A stretch of 64,000 nt of DNA from Bimuria novae-zelandiae CBS 107.79 (GCA_010015655.1 ML976705.1:8717-72716); one strand, 5' to 3'. Counted from the stretch's first letter, positions 49,510-60,734 are shown. Notes: generated from the sequence alone by a model not told the origin. Made by a program: numbers and translations.

Positions 49510-49963
49510 TGTTAAGATTCTAAAGGGGTAGCTAGTTCCTAAGGGGCTAAGATTAGTTCTTAGGTAGAAATACTATAGTAAGATAAAAGAGGGTTGTAGT
49601 AATAGCTTACGCTTATTACTAAGACGTTAGTATTAAAAGTATATATAGTATAATTAAATTAATAAGGTTGCTTATGTAGATCTAAACAATAGATTAATAA
49701 ACAGGTTAAATATAATAGTAGAAAACTACTATCGTAGTTATATATATACATGTCCTGGACTACTCGCTAGCGAGCGCTCTTTGGTAAGCGCTCTCTTTAG
49801 AGCGCTCTCTAACAAGCGCTTGTTAGCGAGCGCTCTCTACAGAGCAGTCACGTGACTTAGCGCCATACGGCGTAGTCGCGTAATAACTAGTCATTTATAG
49901 CGAATGACACGAGAGGTTAGGTACAAAACCGGCACAGCCTCCCTAGGATCTCGGATCCTAACA
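49510..49963 (-). repeat. Gypsy LTR, right (5' LTR), 454 bp
   Basis: Matches 43047-43514 apart from transitions and one 14-bp gap. Its distal part (about 49830-49963) is strikingly less RIPped than the left copy: CACGTGACTTAGCGCCATACGG and CCGGCACAGCC keep CA and CG steps that are TA or TG in the other LTR. Confidence 0.93.
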
Positions 49964-49968
49964 TACAT

Positions 49969-51200
49969 ATTAAAAAGCTATTAAGCTTATTTTTAATATA
50001 GAATTAGTACGTCTTCTTAGAATTAGCACCTTTAAGGTAGAGGTATAAGGTAAAGGGAAAGTAATTACTACCCTTTATATTAGCCTACGTAGCGTAAATA
50101 GAATTAGTGGCAATATTATTAGCCTAGAGCTTAAATATATTAAAAACTATACTACTAAGAACTTTAAACTCTATCTTGCCTAGTATAATAATAACGTCTA
50201 GGACGGCACCTTCGTACGCTATCTTAAAACTAGTAAAAATATTCTTAATAACTATATTAAACTTAGCCTTAAGAGATTTAGTAAGTTAGTTCAAAAGACT
50301 AGTAACTTGTTCGCATTCTATTTTCTCTTTATTACTAATAGTGGCGACGACAGCCCTCTCGATAAAGAGGTAGGAAAACTCTTTAGAGTAAAATCTAGTA
50401 GTAAAGAAGGAGCCCTTAATAGGTCCTACCTTTTCTAGAGTAGCGTTAGAGAGAGGCTAATACTTCTCTAAGAATATCTTTTAGCCAGACTCTAGGTTGT
50501 TAGTAGTAGGAGGGAAGCTAAATTTATTAATATTAGTAACGTTAGTAGGTAAAACCTATATACTAGCTAGCTAGTTATTATAGACGCGAACTATATTAAA
50601 GGAGAGTCTAATAGTAGCTATAGTAGCTAAAGCAATTGCACTAGCGATTTAAAAAAATTTATTATAAATTAAAAGTAAGTAGTAATAAATTAAAATTATT
50701 AGTTAGTAAGAGGGGGTTTCTTTTTTCTTCTTAGTTAGATCTAATAGTTATAATATTTAAGTAAATATATAGGGTTGGTGTAATGCGTGCGTGGGTGGTT
50801 TTTTATAAAAAGTAAAGACTAAACGCTCCCCTTCTCTATATATATAGCCTTTAAGAGACGGAACGACTTTGTCTAAGTTCTACTAAATAACACTATATCT
50901 ACCTAGCTAGTCTACTTATTGTGGTTAGGGTAAAGCAGGCCTGTGCCGCTAAATTATTTACTTATATAGTATATAATAAAAGAAGAAGCTCGAACGCCAC
51001 GCTAAATAAATCTATATAAAAAGGTATAGTAAGATTGTCTATTACTATTATTATGTCTTAGGGATAGAATTGTCCGAAGCGATTAATGCAACAGTTAAAA
51101 GAAAGACTCTACTACTAGGCTATATAAATATAATGCTTTACTATCTCGCACGATCCTTAGCCCTCTTAATTATTAATTATATAGACCCTAACGTGGCGGT
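49969..51200. other. RIPped host sequence of the Gypsy insertion
   Basis: Continues the sequence left of 43046 after removal of the Gypsy element. A frame on one strand is nearly open at 50090-50560 (stops TAG/TAA), but no motif is recognisable on either strand. Composition becomes balanced at about 51.19 kb. Confidence 0.45.
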
Positions 51201-51947
51201 CGGATAACCTAGATTAAGAAAGCACGACCCACTTGCAGTGTGCGCAGCAGCTCCGCGGCAAGTTGACAGGTCGTCTCGGTCATAGAATCCATAACAAAAA
51301 TACCCCGGGCATTTGTGCTACTCCGTATAACCACTAAAGAACTCGGCTATAACTCCTTTGTGACACTTTAGTGTGTTTTCAGACTACTTCCCACTGTAGG
51401 TTCACCCCGAGTTCTTTGAACTATTGAGGCATGGTACTACCACGATTATGCCCCCACCTTCCAACCGCTTAAGCATTCTTTCGTGAAATACTCAGATTAC
51501 CAAGACTCATCACGATTACATCACGATTGCATCGTGTAAGTGTTTATATGATAGGTCCCCGCAAAGCATACGCATCATATCGCGATAGTGAGGCGGAGAA
51601 GTAATCCATTCATTGTGTTATGTTGCCCAAAAGAACCTCCTCCAGCCTATGTAAAGGTATTGCATCTCATTGCTTAAATCCGATAGGCGATGCTCAAACC
51701 GTAGAGCGATCGCGCCAAGGTCATGGCATAACAGGAAACGTCGTGATAGCCAGATGAAACCCATTGGAATAGTCCGCCTCCGTCGGACGATGTTTCCCGA
51801 CCATAGTCTCCGCTCGAATACCCCCAGCTCGTTGCAAAATGTAACCCGGTCCAAGTTGGGCAGAGGAAGCGACCCTTCGTCCTCCCTCTATCTCGCAAGG
51901 AAGGATTCATGACGGCGAAACGTCGCTGTGTGCCCCGGAAACTCAAC
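51201..51947. other. Balanced DNA, possible 3' continuation of the neighbouring 2EXR gene
   Basis: Several overlapping minus-strand frames (51618-51946) share composition with the 2EXR gene to the right, and the same frame continues past its stop with only two stops (FCNELGVFERRL onward). A further exon is possible, but no convincing intron was found. The first 300 bases hold nothing recognisable. Confidence 0.4.
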
Positions 51948-52772
51948 TCATACGCTGACTCCCCTGAAATCGATCTGCAGGTTCGCTCGCATCTTGACCT
52001 GGTGCTGTTCCCTCATATTCCATTTGGGGAGAGCTAGATCGTTGATCCAGGCCCGGAAGTCTCGGCCCGCTTCTTGTGCTTGTTCCGACTGCTTGACCAC
52101 AACCACGATCTTTTTCAAGCTCCGGAACAGATGTCCATATTTCGCAAACCCGTCCCAATACATTGGCTGTAGCGAAAAGAAATCGCGATAGATGACATCC
52201 TCCCAATGTACAAAAGTGAAGCCGTTACTGGACACCAGGTAAATCTTCGGTAGGAGCGCAAGCTGACATGGGAGACGTTGCTGGGCCCATAATCCACTGC
52301 TGACATGATCTAAGCTGAAGGGATTCAATTTGTACGGCAACAATGATGTCTCAGCGTAGACTTGTCGGCAGACTCGAAGGAGAGCAAGCGGATTTTCGGC
52401 AAGCTGATCCCGACAAGCCTTGAATTCAAACTCTCGATCGCCGTAGATTCCTGGGATGACACTGCACTTGCTCATTACGATGTTGAAAACGCGGCCGCCC
52501 GGTCACGAAGCTCGCCGGGTAGTCGGAGTAAGGGTGTTTCCGAATTCGCCTTGATGCTAAACAGGAGTCAGACCAAACTGCCATTGTCCACGGTTAGAGA
52601 GGCATATAACATACAGCTCTAGGTATCTGTCGCCCTTTGGCTCCAAATCTAGCAGCCCGTTGGGAAGCTTTCGCACCTTGTGATACGAATTCTTCTTCGG
52701 CTTGATTACTCCATTGTCCGCCTTCTTCGTCACAGCCTTCGGAGGGTCCGATTCGGGCTTACGCGGTACCAT
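51948..52772 (-). pseudogene. 2EXR-domain gene A, frameshifted
   Basis: Exon 1 is 52615-52772 (ATG at 52772, MVPRKPESDPPK). A 58-bp intron 52557-52614 (GTATGT donor, TTTAG acceptor) joins in phase to exon 2, which reads ETPLLRLPGELRDR, the 2EXR signature. The frame then runs into TAA, while the following frame (VFNIVMSKC...LRVCRQVYAETSLLPY) carries the rest of the domain to the stop at 51948. The switch falls in GACCGGGCGGCCGCGTTTTC near 52490. About 8 extra bases (GC-rich, including a GCGGCCGC) would explain it. Exon 1 resembles gene B's exon 1 (YHKVRKLPNGLLDLE versus YPKVRRHPNGLLDVD), so A and B are paralogues. A sequencing error is an alternative. Confidence 0.6.
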
Positions 52773-53861
52773 GCTGTTTTGTACCCGGGTCGAAAGTAGG
52801 TGAAGATGAAGTGAGCGAAAAGATCAGCTTCCCTGCTGAGCGTCAATTGACTTAGTCTCGGATGGGTCTTTATCGGGCATCTCTTGTCGCAATTACATGG
52901 GTATGCTTAACCTCGCACCTTGTCCTCATAACTTGTATCGTCATACGATCCAAGCATCTCTCCAGGTGCACACTGCAAGTGGGCACCAATGTGGTGCACG
53001 CGGTCCTCAAAGTGATGGTTTATGGTGACTACCTCTCGCGCCATCTCTCTCTACAGTCACCAGGTGCTAGATAAATACAGACAGAGGAGAGGAGAAGCGC
53101 ATTAACTGCGGGAAGTTCGAGAAGCCGCGTTAGAGGGAGCAGGAAGAAGACCCGCTTAGCCAGAACATGCGCAATCATTAGAATTGATTGTGTCTGCACG
53201 TGTGCTTTTTTTATGCTAGACCAATGGCGCCCCTGCTATTGACAATACGAGCACTGAGCAGGAAAAGTTCCACTGCGGGACGGATGGTTCCATTAAGCAT
53301 CAGGCGCAGTCTTTGAATGCGTGCATCATGATACAGATTAGTCATGGAGAACAGGCACAAGTTGGAGCATCTTGCAAATCTTAGAATCTTCCTTATCATG
53401 CAGCATGATTATTCGAAATCCCAGATCAAGCATTGATTACTATCCAAACGCTATTACCGTATACACAGTGTTCAGCTTCCTCAAATAGATGCCCATAGCG
53501 CCGAAAATTGTAAGCAAGGGTATCACTCGTATCAGAACGCTAAACAAGAAAGCAGGAGCAAAAGCCGGGAGTACTGATTCTAGAAATTTCCTGTCATTAG
53601 ATAGCCGTTGGAGCGAGAGTACGGATTACCTTGACTAGGATGGTGATATGGGATATAGAGGGGTGTGGAGGCTGATCGTGCCGGAGGGGAGTTGGAGGTA
53701 TCGAGGTGGTTCATGCCTCTTCACAGTGATGACGAAGCTGCGGGTGAAGTGCCACTAGCGACCTTGCCGGTACAAGTTGAAAGGTTCACGTTTATAGCCG
53801 AAACAATCTCCTCTGGCATGGACGACTTGGAAAATCACCATGTCCTAGTGCTGCAGTTTTA
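52773..53861. other. Intergenic between 2EXR genes A and B
   Basis: Balanced, no motif-bearing frame. The plus-strand frame 53665-54012 overlaps the 3' exon of gene B and is a shadow. Includes the promoter of gene A. Confidence 0.5.
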
Positions 53862-54810
53862 TCACCAGACTAGAGGCGTGAGGTTGAGGTCATGTTTGAA
53901 TGTGACCTGGACGTCCCCATTCGCACTGCCCACCAAGCCCTTCAGCTGGTCCTCTGCATCACCCATGAACTTGATCAAGCTGTTGGCCTCGGTATTGTCC
54001 TTCGTGCAGTAGCATGCGGGAATCTTCGTGAGAACGCAGAGTTGGCGCATCGCAGGGAAGGCGACGAAGGCGTCGACGGCATTCCACCAGGCAGGGAACA
54101 AGTCTTCGAACGTGAGCGACAGTCCAGCATCGATGTAATTGTGCCAATGAAGGCGAACGGTCACTTGGATGCTCGCGATGCTCTCTCTACCATGCGGATG
54201 AGAGGCTAGCGGAAGATCAGAAAGATATGCAGATGTGAAAGCGCGGAGTTGGTGCAATACCTAGAGGATATACACTCCGCATTCTCGAAGATTTACTTAC
54301 CGTGCGGCCACCGGCAACTTGTCTGCCCATTTCTTCAGCGTCTCAGGCATGTCCGCGCAGAACGTGTTGAGTGCGAATGGTAACAGAACAGTCTCCACAT
54401 ACAACTAGCGAGACACCTGCGAAAGCGCAAGGTAGGCTTTCTTCTTCCGCTTGTCTTTGCCAGCCATTCCAGAGCGAGCTTCCACCACGAACACTTGGCC
54501 ACCGAGCGTTAACTCCCAGATGCGATTGCGAAGCTCCAGCGGGAGTCGTAAGAGAAGCGAGACGCGCTGGTTCCGCTGAGCCCTGCCAAATGTCAGTGTC
54601 CTTGCATGAATGAGTGGGTCAAATCAGACGGCGATCGTTGCGGAAGGCCGCGTCTGGGTTGTCGACTCACTTCTGAAAGTACTTTCCCTGCTTGCGATCG
54701 ACGTCTAGGAGACCGTTGGGGTGCCGGCGTACTTTTGGATATGCCTTGCGAGTGCCGACTATATCTGCGGCAGTCGTAGCCGGGAGCTTACGTTTTGAGT
54801 ACTTCGTCAT
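53862..54810 (-). pseudogene. 2EXR-domain gene B, one nonsense codon
   Basis: Three exons: 54671-54810, 54301-54582 and 53862-54186. Introns are 88 bp (GTGAGT...GGCAG) and 114 bp (GTAAGT...GGTAG). The joined 747 nt are in frame throughout, encoding 248 residues, apart from one TAG at 54405-54407. Start MTKYSKRKLPA; 2EXR signature LLLRLPLELRNRIWELTL at the start of exon 2; acidic/aromatic C-terminal half (LSLTFEDLFPAWWNAVDAF). The TAG replaces the Gln of the conserved 'CRQIY.ET.LLPF' phrase (here VSR.LYVETVLLPFALNTF), a CAG-to-TAG transition. All other features of a working gene persist, so the lesion is recent or the product is read through or truncated. Confidence 0.7.
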
Positions 54811-55993
54811 GATGATGCGCACGGTGTTCCGAGAATCTGGTAAGTGTTGTCGAGGGTGGGCGGGGAGTTGGGGGCAGGCAAAGTGTTAGATATAGGTGCA
54901 GATAACGCAAACACTGATGAACGCGAAACGCCCCCGCTCACGGACCCTTGGGAGGCAGTGACCAGCTATACAGTGAGAGCAACCAGTTGACCTTATGCGC
55001 ACGTGCTCTTCTGCCCAGGTGCTGAGGTTCTACATAATCAACCTCCATTATTAAATAGATACCATTCTCGATCAATAGAACTGTGAATTTTATGTTAAAT
55101 ATTAACGTATGCGCGTTTGTTCCCTCAACTCATGATGGTGCTCCAGTCTCACTCGTCGCCTGCGCCTGTATAAAGAACTGCACGAAACTGCATATTTCAC
55201 AATTGAAGTTCCGAGGTCGCTAATGGATATAAGTGGGCTGTGTGTGTCCATGCGTAGAGACGCACCATCGCACAAGAACATTTGAACTTGGTCGTGAGTG
55301 AGTCGAATTGTTGGGACGCGGCCCCTATGTCGGGCCGTCCACCGCGAAACCACGACGGATGCGCAAACATTTGAATTCTGCGAAAAAGCTTCGTGAAAGG
55401 ATCAAAAAGCCGACACTGGAGCCTATAATAGGTAAATTTTTGCTGCACGTAAGACATCTATTTTAGAGTAGATTTAGTTGACGATTTGCTCTCCTTGCGT
55501 GCCTACCTAGGCACCTGTCCAGGTTACCTTAAAAATGCACCAAACCAACCATACTCAACCCTCCCAAAACTGAGGTTTGACAAGGGCAATATCCATGAAC
55601 GCGGAGACTATTCTCACGATTTTCTATCTGACCAAGGTTATGTAAACCACAGTAATATTTTTCGTGAAAGGAGAAGGCCCGCCGTGCACATGACTCTGCC
55701 GCTTGCTGGTGAAGTGGCGGATTGCGTGTCGTCATTTGCTCAAGCAACCAAAATTCTCTAATACTCAAATGTTGTCAGGTATGACCCATGAACGATGTCG
55801 TTAACTGTCGTAGTGGGTAGGGTGAACAGCTGGCTCCAGTGACGCTCCTATACAAAGCGTTTAGTGATCGTGCATGAAAAGAGGAACGGAGAGCCTTACA
55901 TAGACTAAGGAATCTGCTCATGTAAATTGCGGGGATAGCTAACATACTCCGTGCCTACATTACATTAGTCCAGCACTTATGGTAGCACATAAT
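54811..55993. other. Intergenic between 2EXR genes B and C
   Basis: Balanced DNA, somewhat AT-richer near 55030-55480. Frames of 79-91 codons on both strands (55102-55457 and 55486-55768) show no motif. No RNA gene recognised. Confidence 0.5.
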
Positions 55994-56745
55994 TCACGTA
56001 CAGTGATCAAGCTGGCTTTTAGCACTCTCGTTGATCGTAACGCGCAAGTCCGTCCAGCCTGGATTCTTGAAGCAAAACCTCCACATAACGGGTAGTAAGA
56101 CACTTTGGACCAAGGGCCATGCAATAGTTCGACTATTGAGCGCCCGGAAGAACAGGGAGTGAATGGTCTTGACGTTCGGAAGCAACTCGCAGAGCTTCAA
56201 GTTCCGGGTGATCGCCTCATAAGAAGGGTTGGCCATCACGCTTTCAGGCAGGTTCAGGTGATTCAGCCTCACAGCATCCTCCAGTTGGAGAACTGTGATT
56301 TTGTCGCGCTGCTCGGGATCCATGCTTCGAATTAGAGGGTGGACGAGCCTGAGACGGGAGATGGAGAGGACGGTCCGCTCGAAGGGCAGCAGCCGGGTCT
56401 CTGATTAGATCTGACGGCAGACGAGGAGAGGAGATAGCCAGTTGCTCTGGTTATCGCTTCTAGATGAATGGAGGAACCGCGTATTTGAGCTGACGTTGTC
56501 GGCACGCGTGCGAGTTTGACGGAGCACCTTGTCACGGTCGCAGAAGGTATAGCCCCATATCTCGTTACGAATTTCGCCAGGAAGCCTGAGAAGTGGGCTG
56601 GTCTGTTGGTTCAATTGAAAACTTGATATTCGTCAGTGCTACTGCATTTAATCTGTTGCAGCAAAACGCGAGAGCATAGTTCAGTAGATCAAGGGAATAC
56701 GTACATGCGGAGCTGTTCACCATGCACTTTTGAGGGATCGAGCAT
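55994..56745 (-). pseudogene. 2EXR-domain gene C, one nonsense codon
   Basis: Exon 1 is 56705-56745 (MLDPSKVHGEQLR) and exon 2 is 55994-56597. The 107-bp intron has a GTACGT donor and an ACCAG acceptor. The joined 645 nt keep one frame (214 residues) broken only by TAA at 56405-56407. The signature PLLRLPGEIRNEIWGYTF is followed by LSPLLVCRQI, the stop, then SETRLLPFERTVLSISRLR and an LRR-like half to the end. The stop sits at the Tyr of 'CRQIY.ET', a TAC-to-TAA transversion, so it is not a RIP change. Exon 1 is short and its assignment is less certain than exon 2. Confidence 0.65.
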
Positions 56746-57498
56746 TTTGAGGTTTGCGTGCAAGGCAGCGTCTTGTCTGTTGGCGTGCTTCGGAGTCTCG
56801 CCGTTATAACAGGCTTGAGGAGGGACGTCGACTGAATATGGAGGGGTACTAAAGGCAAAACTCAGGGTGGAGCGTTTTATATATCCCTTGATGGCAAACG
56901 TAGGCCATCCGCTTAGCTCGATCGACGACGCAATGTAATATTAGCCAGGGCCCAAAAGTCGATTAACAAGTGGCTAGATTCTAATGTGATGCAGTTGCAA
57001 GACCCTGCGAGTCTAAGCGATATTCAGTGCTACTAGGCACATAAATGTCTAGTAGGGATGAGCCCGCTTCGGGACGCAGAGAATGTACGGAGGATGCAGT
57101 TTGCATCAAAAAAACAGAGAGACTCCAAGCTGTAGTAACAACCATTCTGATACTCGAACATGGAACGGAATTTACCACAGGTGCAAACACTTGGGAAGAT
57201 TATTATTACCGGATTATCGTTCATCATATGAACGGCCACTAAAGCGACAATTTCTATGGGAAATTTGAGGCTTTCAAGCCTAGTTGCTGCTGTGGAGACC
57301 ATAACTCCAGCATTGACCACGTATTTCTGGATGACACCCAGGATGGGAGTCCAGGTACTGTGCATGCGGGTGGTTGTACTACCCTGGCCAAAAAATGCAA
57401 AACTCGGGATTTCCCAGATTGTGGTGCTTGGGCCGTAGAGAAGAAAACTGCGCTCCGCCGGAATGCCCAATATCATGCTGTGGATACGGATAACTTTC
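56746..57498. other. Intergenic, no supported gene
   Basis: Balanced. Frames at 57033-57542 (minus, 169 codons) and several plus-strand ones overlap each other and show no motif or splice context. The left part contains the promoter of gene C and the right part the 3' region of the next gene. Confidence 0.45.
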
Positions 57499-58694
57499 TC
57501 AAATCCCCAAGTCACGCATCGTCCTCTGCACCAGTGCACCACGAGGGAACGCAGGCTTGGCTCTTTGTATCCGCTTATCCTCCTCCGCCCACCGCTCAGC
57601 TTGAACCTTCGCTAGGGCCTTCTCAAGCTCATTCGCGTTCATAGCTTGACGTCTGGACTCATGGTAGGCGTCCATTTCTTCTTGTTCCTTCTCGGTCATA
57701 AGCTTGGCGGCTACAACCACTTCCACAGTTGCTTTCCATGCCCCGGAAAGATTCTGGAGCAAACACAGAAGCTCCGGGATCACGCAGGCGTAGAAGCCGC
57801 CCTTGTGAGTGGCCGGCGGGGAAGAGATTGCCTTGTCCGCACGTCGTGGCTTGCGACATTCGCCAGGTCCCACCTTCGCTGGGTGATCGTGTTCCTTTTC
57901 GTCGGCGTGTTCGGCGTTCCGGTCGAGGTATTTGTAGCGACACCTGTGCTATACCACAGTCAGCTATCGGCGGCGCATGTTTGAGCGAGGCCAGGATACC
58001 GCGACGTCAACGTGGGCCACCTCGTTCTCAGGTAGCTCACGGACGGGCTGCGGGGACTTTGCACTGCAGTCCCACTTGAGCACAATGTCTACCAAGCCGT
58101 CGAGCGCTAGATTGTGAGCATGCTGGCGTTGATAGCGCAGCACCTTTTCGCGCAGCATATCCTTGCACTGGTCCGATATGCCAGCGGCGTATTGAGCGGA
58201 ACAATAATCACTATACCATTCAAGCTTAGTGCCGCTTACTACCAGAATGAGGAGGGCGTTGCTCTACAAACAAGCATGGGGATTCGTACAGTTTGGGTAG
58301 AAGAGAAAGTTCGTGCTCAGCGGCCGGCGACGCGAGGTCTTCAGCGATCATGCGGTGAATATTTCCAGCGTTATAGTCAATGGAATTCAGGACAGCCGTG
58401 ACGCGCTTCTCGATGTCGTCCAAGTGTTGCGCGCCGTTTTTGGCTTCCAAGCGCTTGCTTGTGGGGTAGATATGGCGCCTGTAGGAGCATGGTAAGCCAA
58501 AGTTCGTGTACTAAAATAATTAAGGGAATTGCTTACTTGTTTTCGGCGTCCCATGTCTCGCCGTTTCGAACCGGCCAGTTGAACAACCTTCGATCAAGTC
58601 AGCAAAATGTTTATTTGCTTGATCAAGCTGCGGATTAGGTCACCGGAAGAACTTACGGAGTCTGCTCGCCACTAGGCGTCCTTGCGAATGACAT
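57499..58694 (-). CDS. Unrecognised multi-exon gene, one unresolved frame change
   Basis: Function unknown. The start is well supported: ATG at 58694 (MSFARTPSGEQTP). Exon 1 is 58657-58694 and exon 2 is 58537-58587, with introns of 69 bp (GTAAGT, GCTGAC branch, GAAG acceptor) and 58 bp (GTAAGC...CTACAG), all in phase. Exon 3 from 58478 gives LFNWPVRNGETWDAENK into RHIYPTSKRLEAKNGAQ, then an amphipathic helix (LDDIEKRVTAVLNSIDYN). Near 58250 the coding signal shifts frame (SNALLILVVSGTKLEWYSDY), then runs through LALDGLVDIVLKWDCS. A final exon from about 57930 to the stop at 57499 is Lys/Glu-rich and helical (ELEKALAKVQAERWAEEDK). The shift at 58250 is either a frameshift or an intron I could not place, so the gene may be broken. 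Length if intact is about 350-380 residues. Confidence 0.5.
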
Positions 58695-59489
58695 GGTTGA
58701 TTGGAGTGAACGTTCGCGGAAAGTGGTAGCCTGTCCAGGTAGAAACACAGGCGTGGTCGACCAACTAGCAACAGCGCGGGCTGAGAGGCGAAGGTGAACG
58801 CGGGTGTGCAGTGAGACACGTGCGTCGCCCGTGGCAACAGCATGTTTGCGACCTCATGGGGAAAGAACCTGAGAGAAGGCCAGCCAATGTTTAAGTGAAA
58901 GAAACGCTTATAGCTCGTCACTCACCTCACATCATTTGTGTTCTACGCCGGGCGGTTGATAGACGTGGGTTCTGGCCAAGCAACCTGCTTTCACTCACGG
59001 GATTTTCGGTCGATCCAGGGACACCCAAGTTCTTTGAGCATCTTCCAAGTTTTGGCAATTGAATCTGTGATTTGTATGAGAGAGTATGTCAAAGAGTGGT
59101 TACGAGCTAGTGGCAGCCGGTAAACGTACGTCATCTCTTCGAGAGAAGCTTTGGGCTCGCCCAACACGAAATGTTAGTCTAGCTACGTGCAAAAGCCTCG
59201 GGGACCTGGTACACCACGCCCACGTTACGCGCCATGACGGTGATGGAAGGGAATAATCCCATTGCAGAATGAATGCGGGGTATACTTACGCCGCTGCAAC
59301 CGGCGACATGAAGAATTATTCCACCATCCCTATGATGGTTTGGGGTGGTGTTACACAAGGGCAACTAGGGTTGCGGACGTAAGGGAGAGCGGTCAAGTAT
59401 ATAAAGAGTGATGCGTACGTCCTGCTATGGCCTGCAACTTTTCATCGTCATCATTTTTGGATCCTGTGGATCCTGCTGTCTTCTTCTCC
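58695..59489. other. Coding-like fragments on the minus strand, no gene model
   Basis: A minus-strand frame near 59020-59150 reads LGEPKASLEEMT and TDSIAKTWKMLKELGCPWID before a GTGAGT-like donor. A second at 59179-59364 includes GGIILHVAGCSGV next to a GTAAGT donor. A CTTCTCTCAG acceptor precedes FFPHEVANMLLPRATH near 58870. These look like exons of one or two decayed or unrecognised genes, but they do not join in phase. Confidence 0.35.
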
Positions 59490-60404
59490 ATGTCCATACC
59501 GCTCAGGAAGTTATCATCGCTTGCGGTTCTCACACTCGTCTCCATGACCGTAGCCGAAGGCACGGCCAGTGTCGAGGTCCCCATTGGTACAGAATCAGGA
59601 TCTCATTATACACTTACACACCATGGGTAAGATTATTACCCCCTTACAAAGGCAGTGGGAACCTCTAGCATGCTTCTCGACGTCGATACGGACACAATGG
59701 AGATTGCAGCGATGGCCGCTCCGCCGCAGCCCAGCGAGTTCACCTATCCTGGGCATCATGGTTTCAAGTACCTTAGCGTAAGGTCAGTACGAGAGCAGTC
59801 GTAGCCGATGATTCGGAGCCAAATGTTGAAAATCCTGTGAAGACAGTTTGCCGACAGTGTCGAAGAAAAGACGGCAAGAGTTGCTTTCAGCTCGAGTGCA
59901 ACGTAGCAAGCCAAGTCAGAGCTTCATGAGTCATGCCCGGTACCTCTCTGAAAGCCTGCGCCGACTTATGCACTGCGGATCCCACATGCGTGATGTGCGA
60001 CGTCATTCTCCAACCTAGACACCGATACGCGAACTCTTGCTGTATGTTTCCGCAGGTGGGAAGGTGAGTAGACACGCATGAACCGGTTGTTCATCGTGCA
60101 GTGCTCATGCCCATTGAATAGGCGTTTCCCTTCGAATGGCATCCACTATTGGATCCCGCTTTCGCTCGACCAATGTCCTGACGCATCGCCCGTGGAGGAG
60201 CCGCCCGTCCTAGTGCATCCAGACTCCAACGTACAACTCTGCCCAAATGTCAACCTTCAGTATGTAGGCGACGGTGAGTGGGTCCTGGATCCGTTTCACC
60301 ATCAACCGCAATAGAATTGCTGACTTTGCACACGGTATATAGTCAACGGAAAAGTGTGCTACGTGCCAGCAGCAGCCTTGAGTACCGTATATGGGTCAGT
60401 GTAG
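59490..60404 (+). CDS. Small secreted cysteine-rich protein gene (partly resolved exons)
   Basis: Start ATG at 59490 gives a signal peptide (MSIPLRKLSSLAVLTLVSMT then VAEG). The frame meets TAA at 59628 unless a 42-bp intron (GTAAGA...CTCTAG) is removed, after which it continues in phase as MLLDVDTDTMEIAAMAAPP. A downstream Cys-rich frame has TSLKACADLCTADPTCVMCD, which resembles an apple/PAN-type 'ACADLC..DPTC' loop. Two good introns follow: 60064-60121 (GTGAGT...AATAG) and 60274-60342 (GTGAGT, GCTGAC branch, ATATAG), joining HYWIPLSLDQCPDASP and VCYVPAAALSTVYGSV to the stop at 60402-60404. The link between 59775 and 59930 is not resolved. It looks like an effector-type or wall protein; the family is uncertain. 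Confidence 0.45.
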
Positions 60405-60734
60405 CCTTCAGTCGAGAAGACTCATCCGTGACAGACACTAAATATTGTGACAGGATCAATCCGATATCGGTTGCAGTTGGCTCGCAGAGCTGCGTCGCAG
60501 TATAGGGGTGCGCGCCCGACACCTCTATTCGACGGAACACACAAACAGCAAGATTGTGGACCTTTCCCGGAGTACACGGGCTAGAAGTCGTGAATGGGGC
60601 CCCCCCAAACCAGCCATCCCCCAACGCTCTATATACAAAAAAATGCCTATTTCTTGTCGCAAGCCTTACAAATACAAAGTCTATAAAGAACGATTAAAAA
60701 AACGACGCGTCGCAAACTTACGATAGTAGAGAGA

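Larger units (their letters stand above)
43047..49963 (-). mobile_element. Ty3/Gypsy LTR retrotransposon, full length, RIP-inactivated
   Basis: LTRs 43047-43514 (468 bp) and 49510-49963 (454 bp) both start TGTTAAGAT and end GATCCTAACA or its mutated form GATCTTAATA. Target duplications TACAT are perfect (43042-43046 and 49964-49968). Coding is on the minus strand. The Gag zinc knuckle reads KLGHIARNC near 48590-48640 with its first two Cys changed to Tyr. The RT box reads VAYLNNILVFS (46453-46464; YLDD with both Asp changed to Asn by G-to-A). RNase H with KEL.YKVHDKKLLAIV is near 45900, and LDKENGRADALSR near 45700. Integrase H2C2 (C..C after KEVVTIYI) is near 45400, followed by ENIAIDFVIGL near 45320. 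RT-RNaseH-integrase order is Gypsy-type. An extra antisense frame lies beside the 3' LTR (listed separately). Confidence 0.95.

Noticed and set aside
57033..57542. 169-codon minus-strand frame
   Set aside because: Overlaps the 3' end of the neighbouring gene in another frame and begins at a non-ATG codon; no motif.
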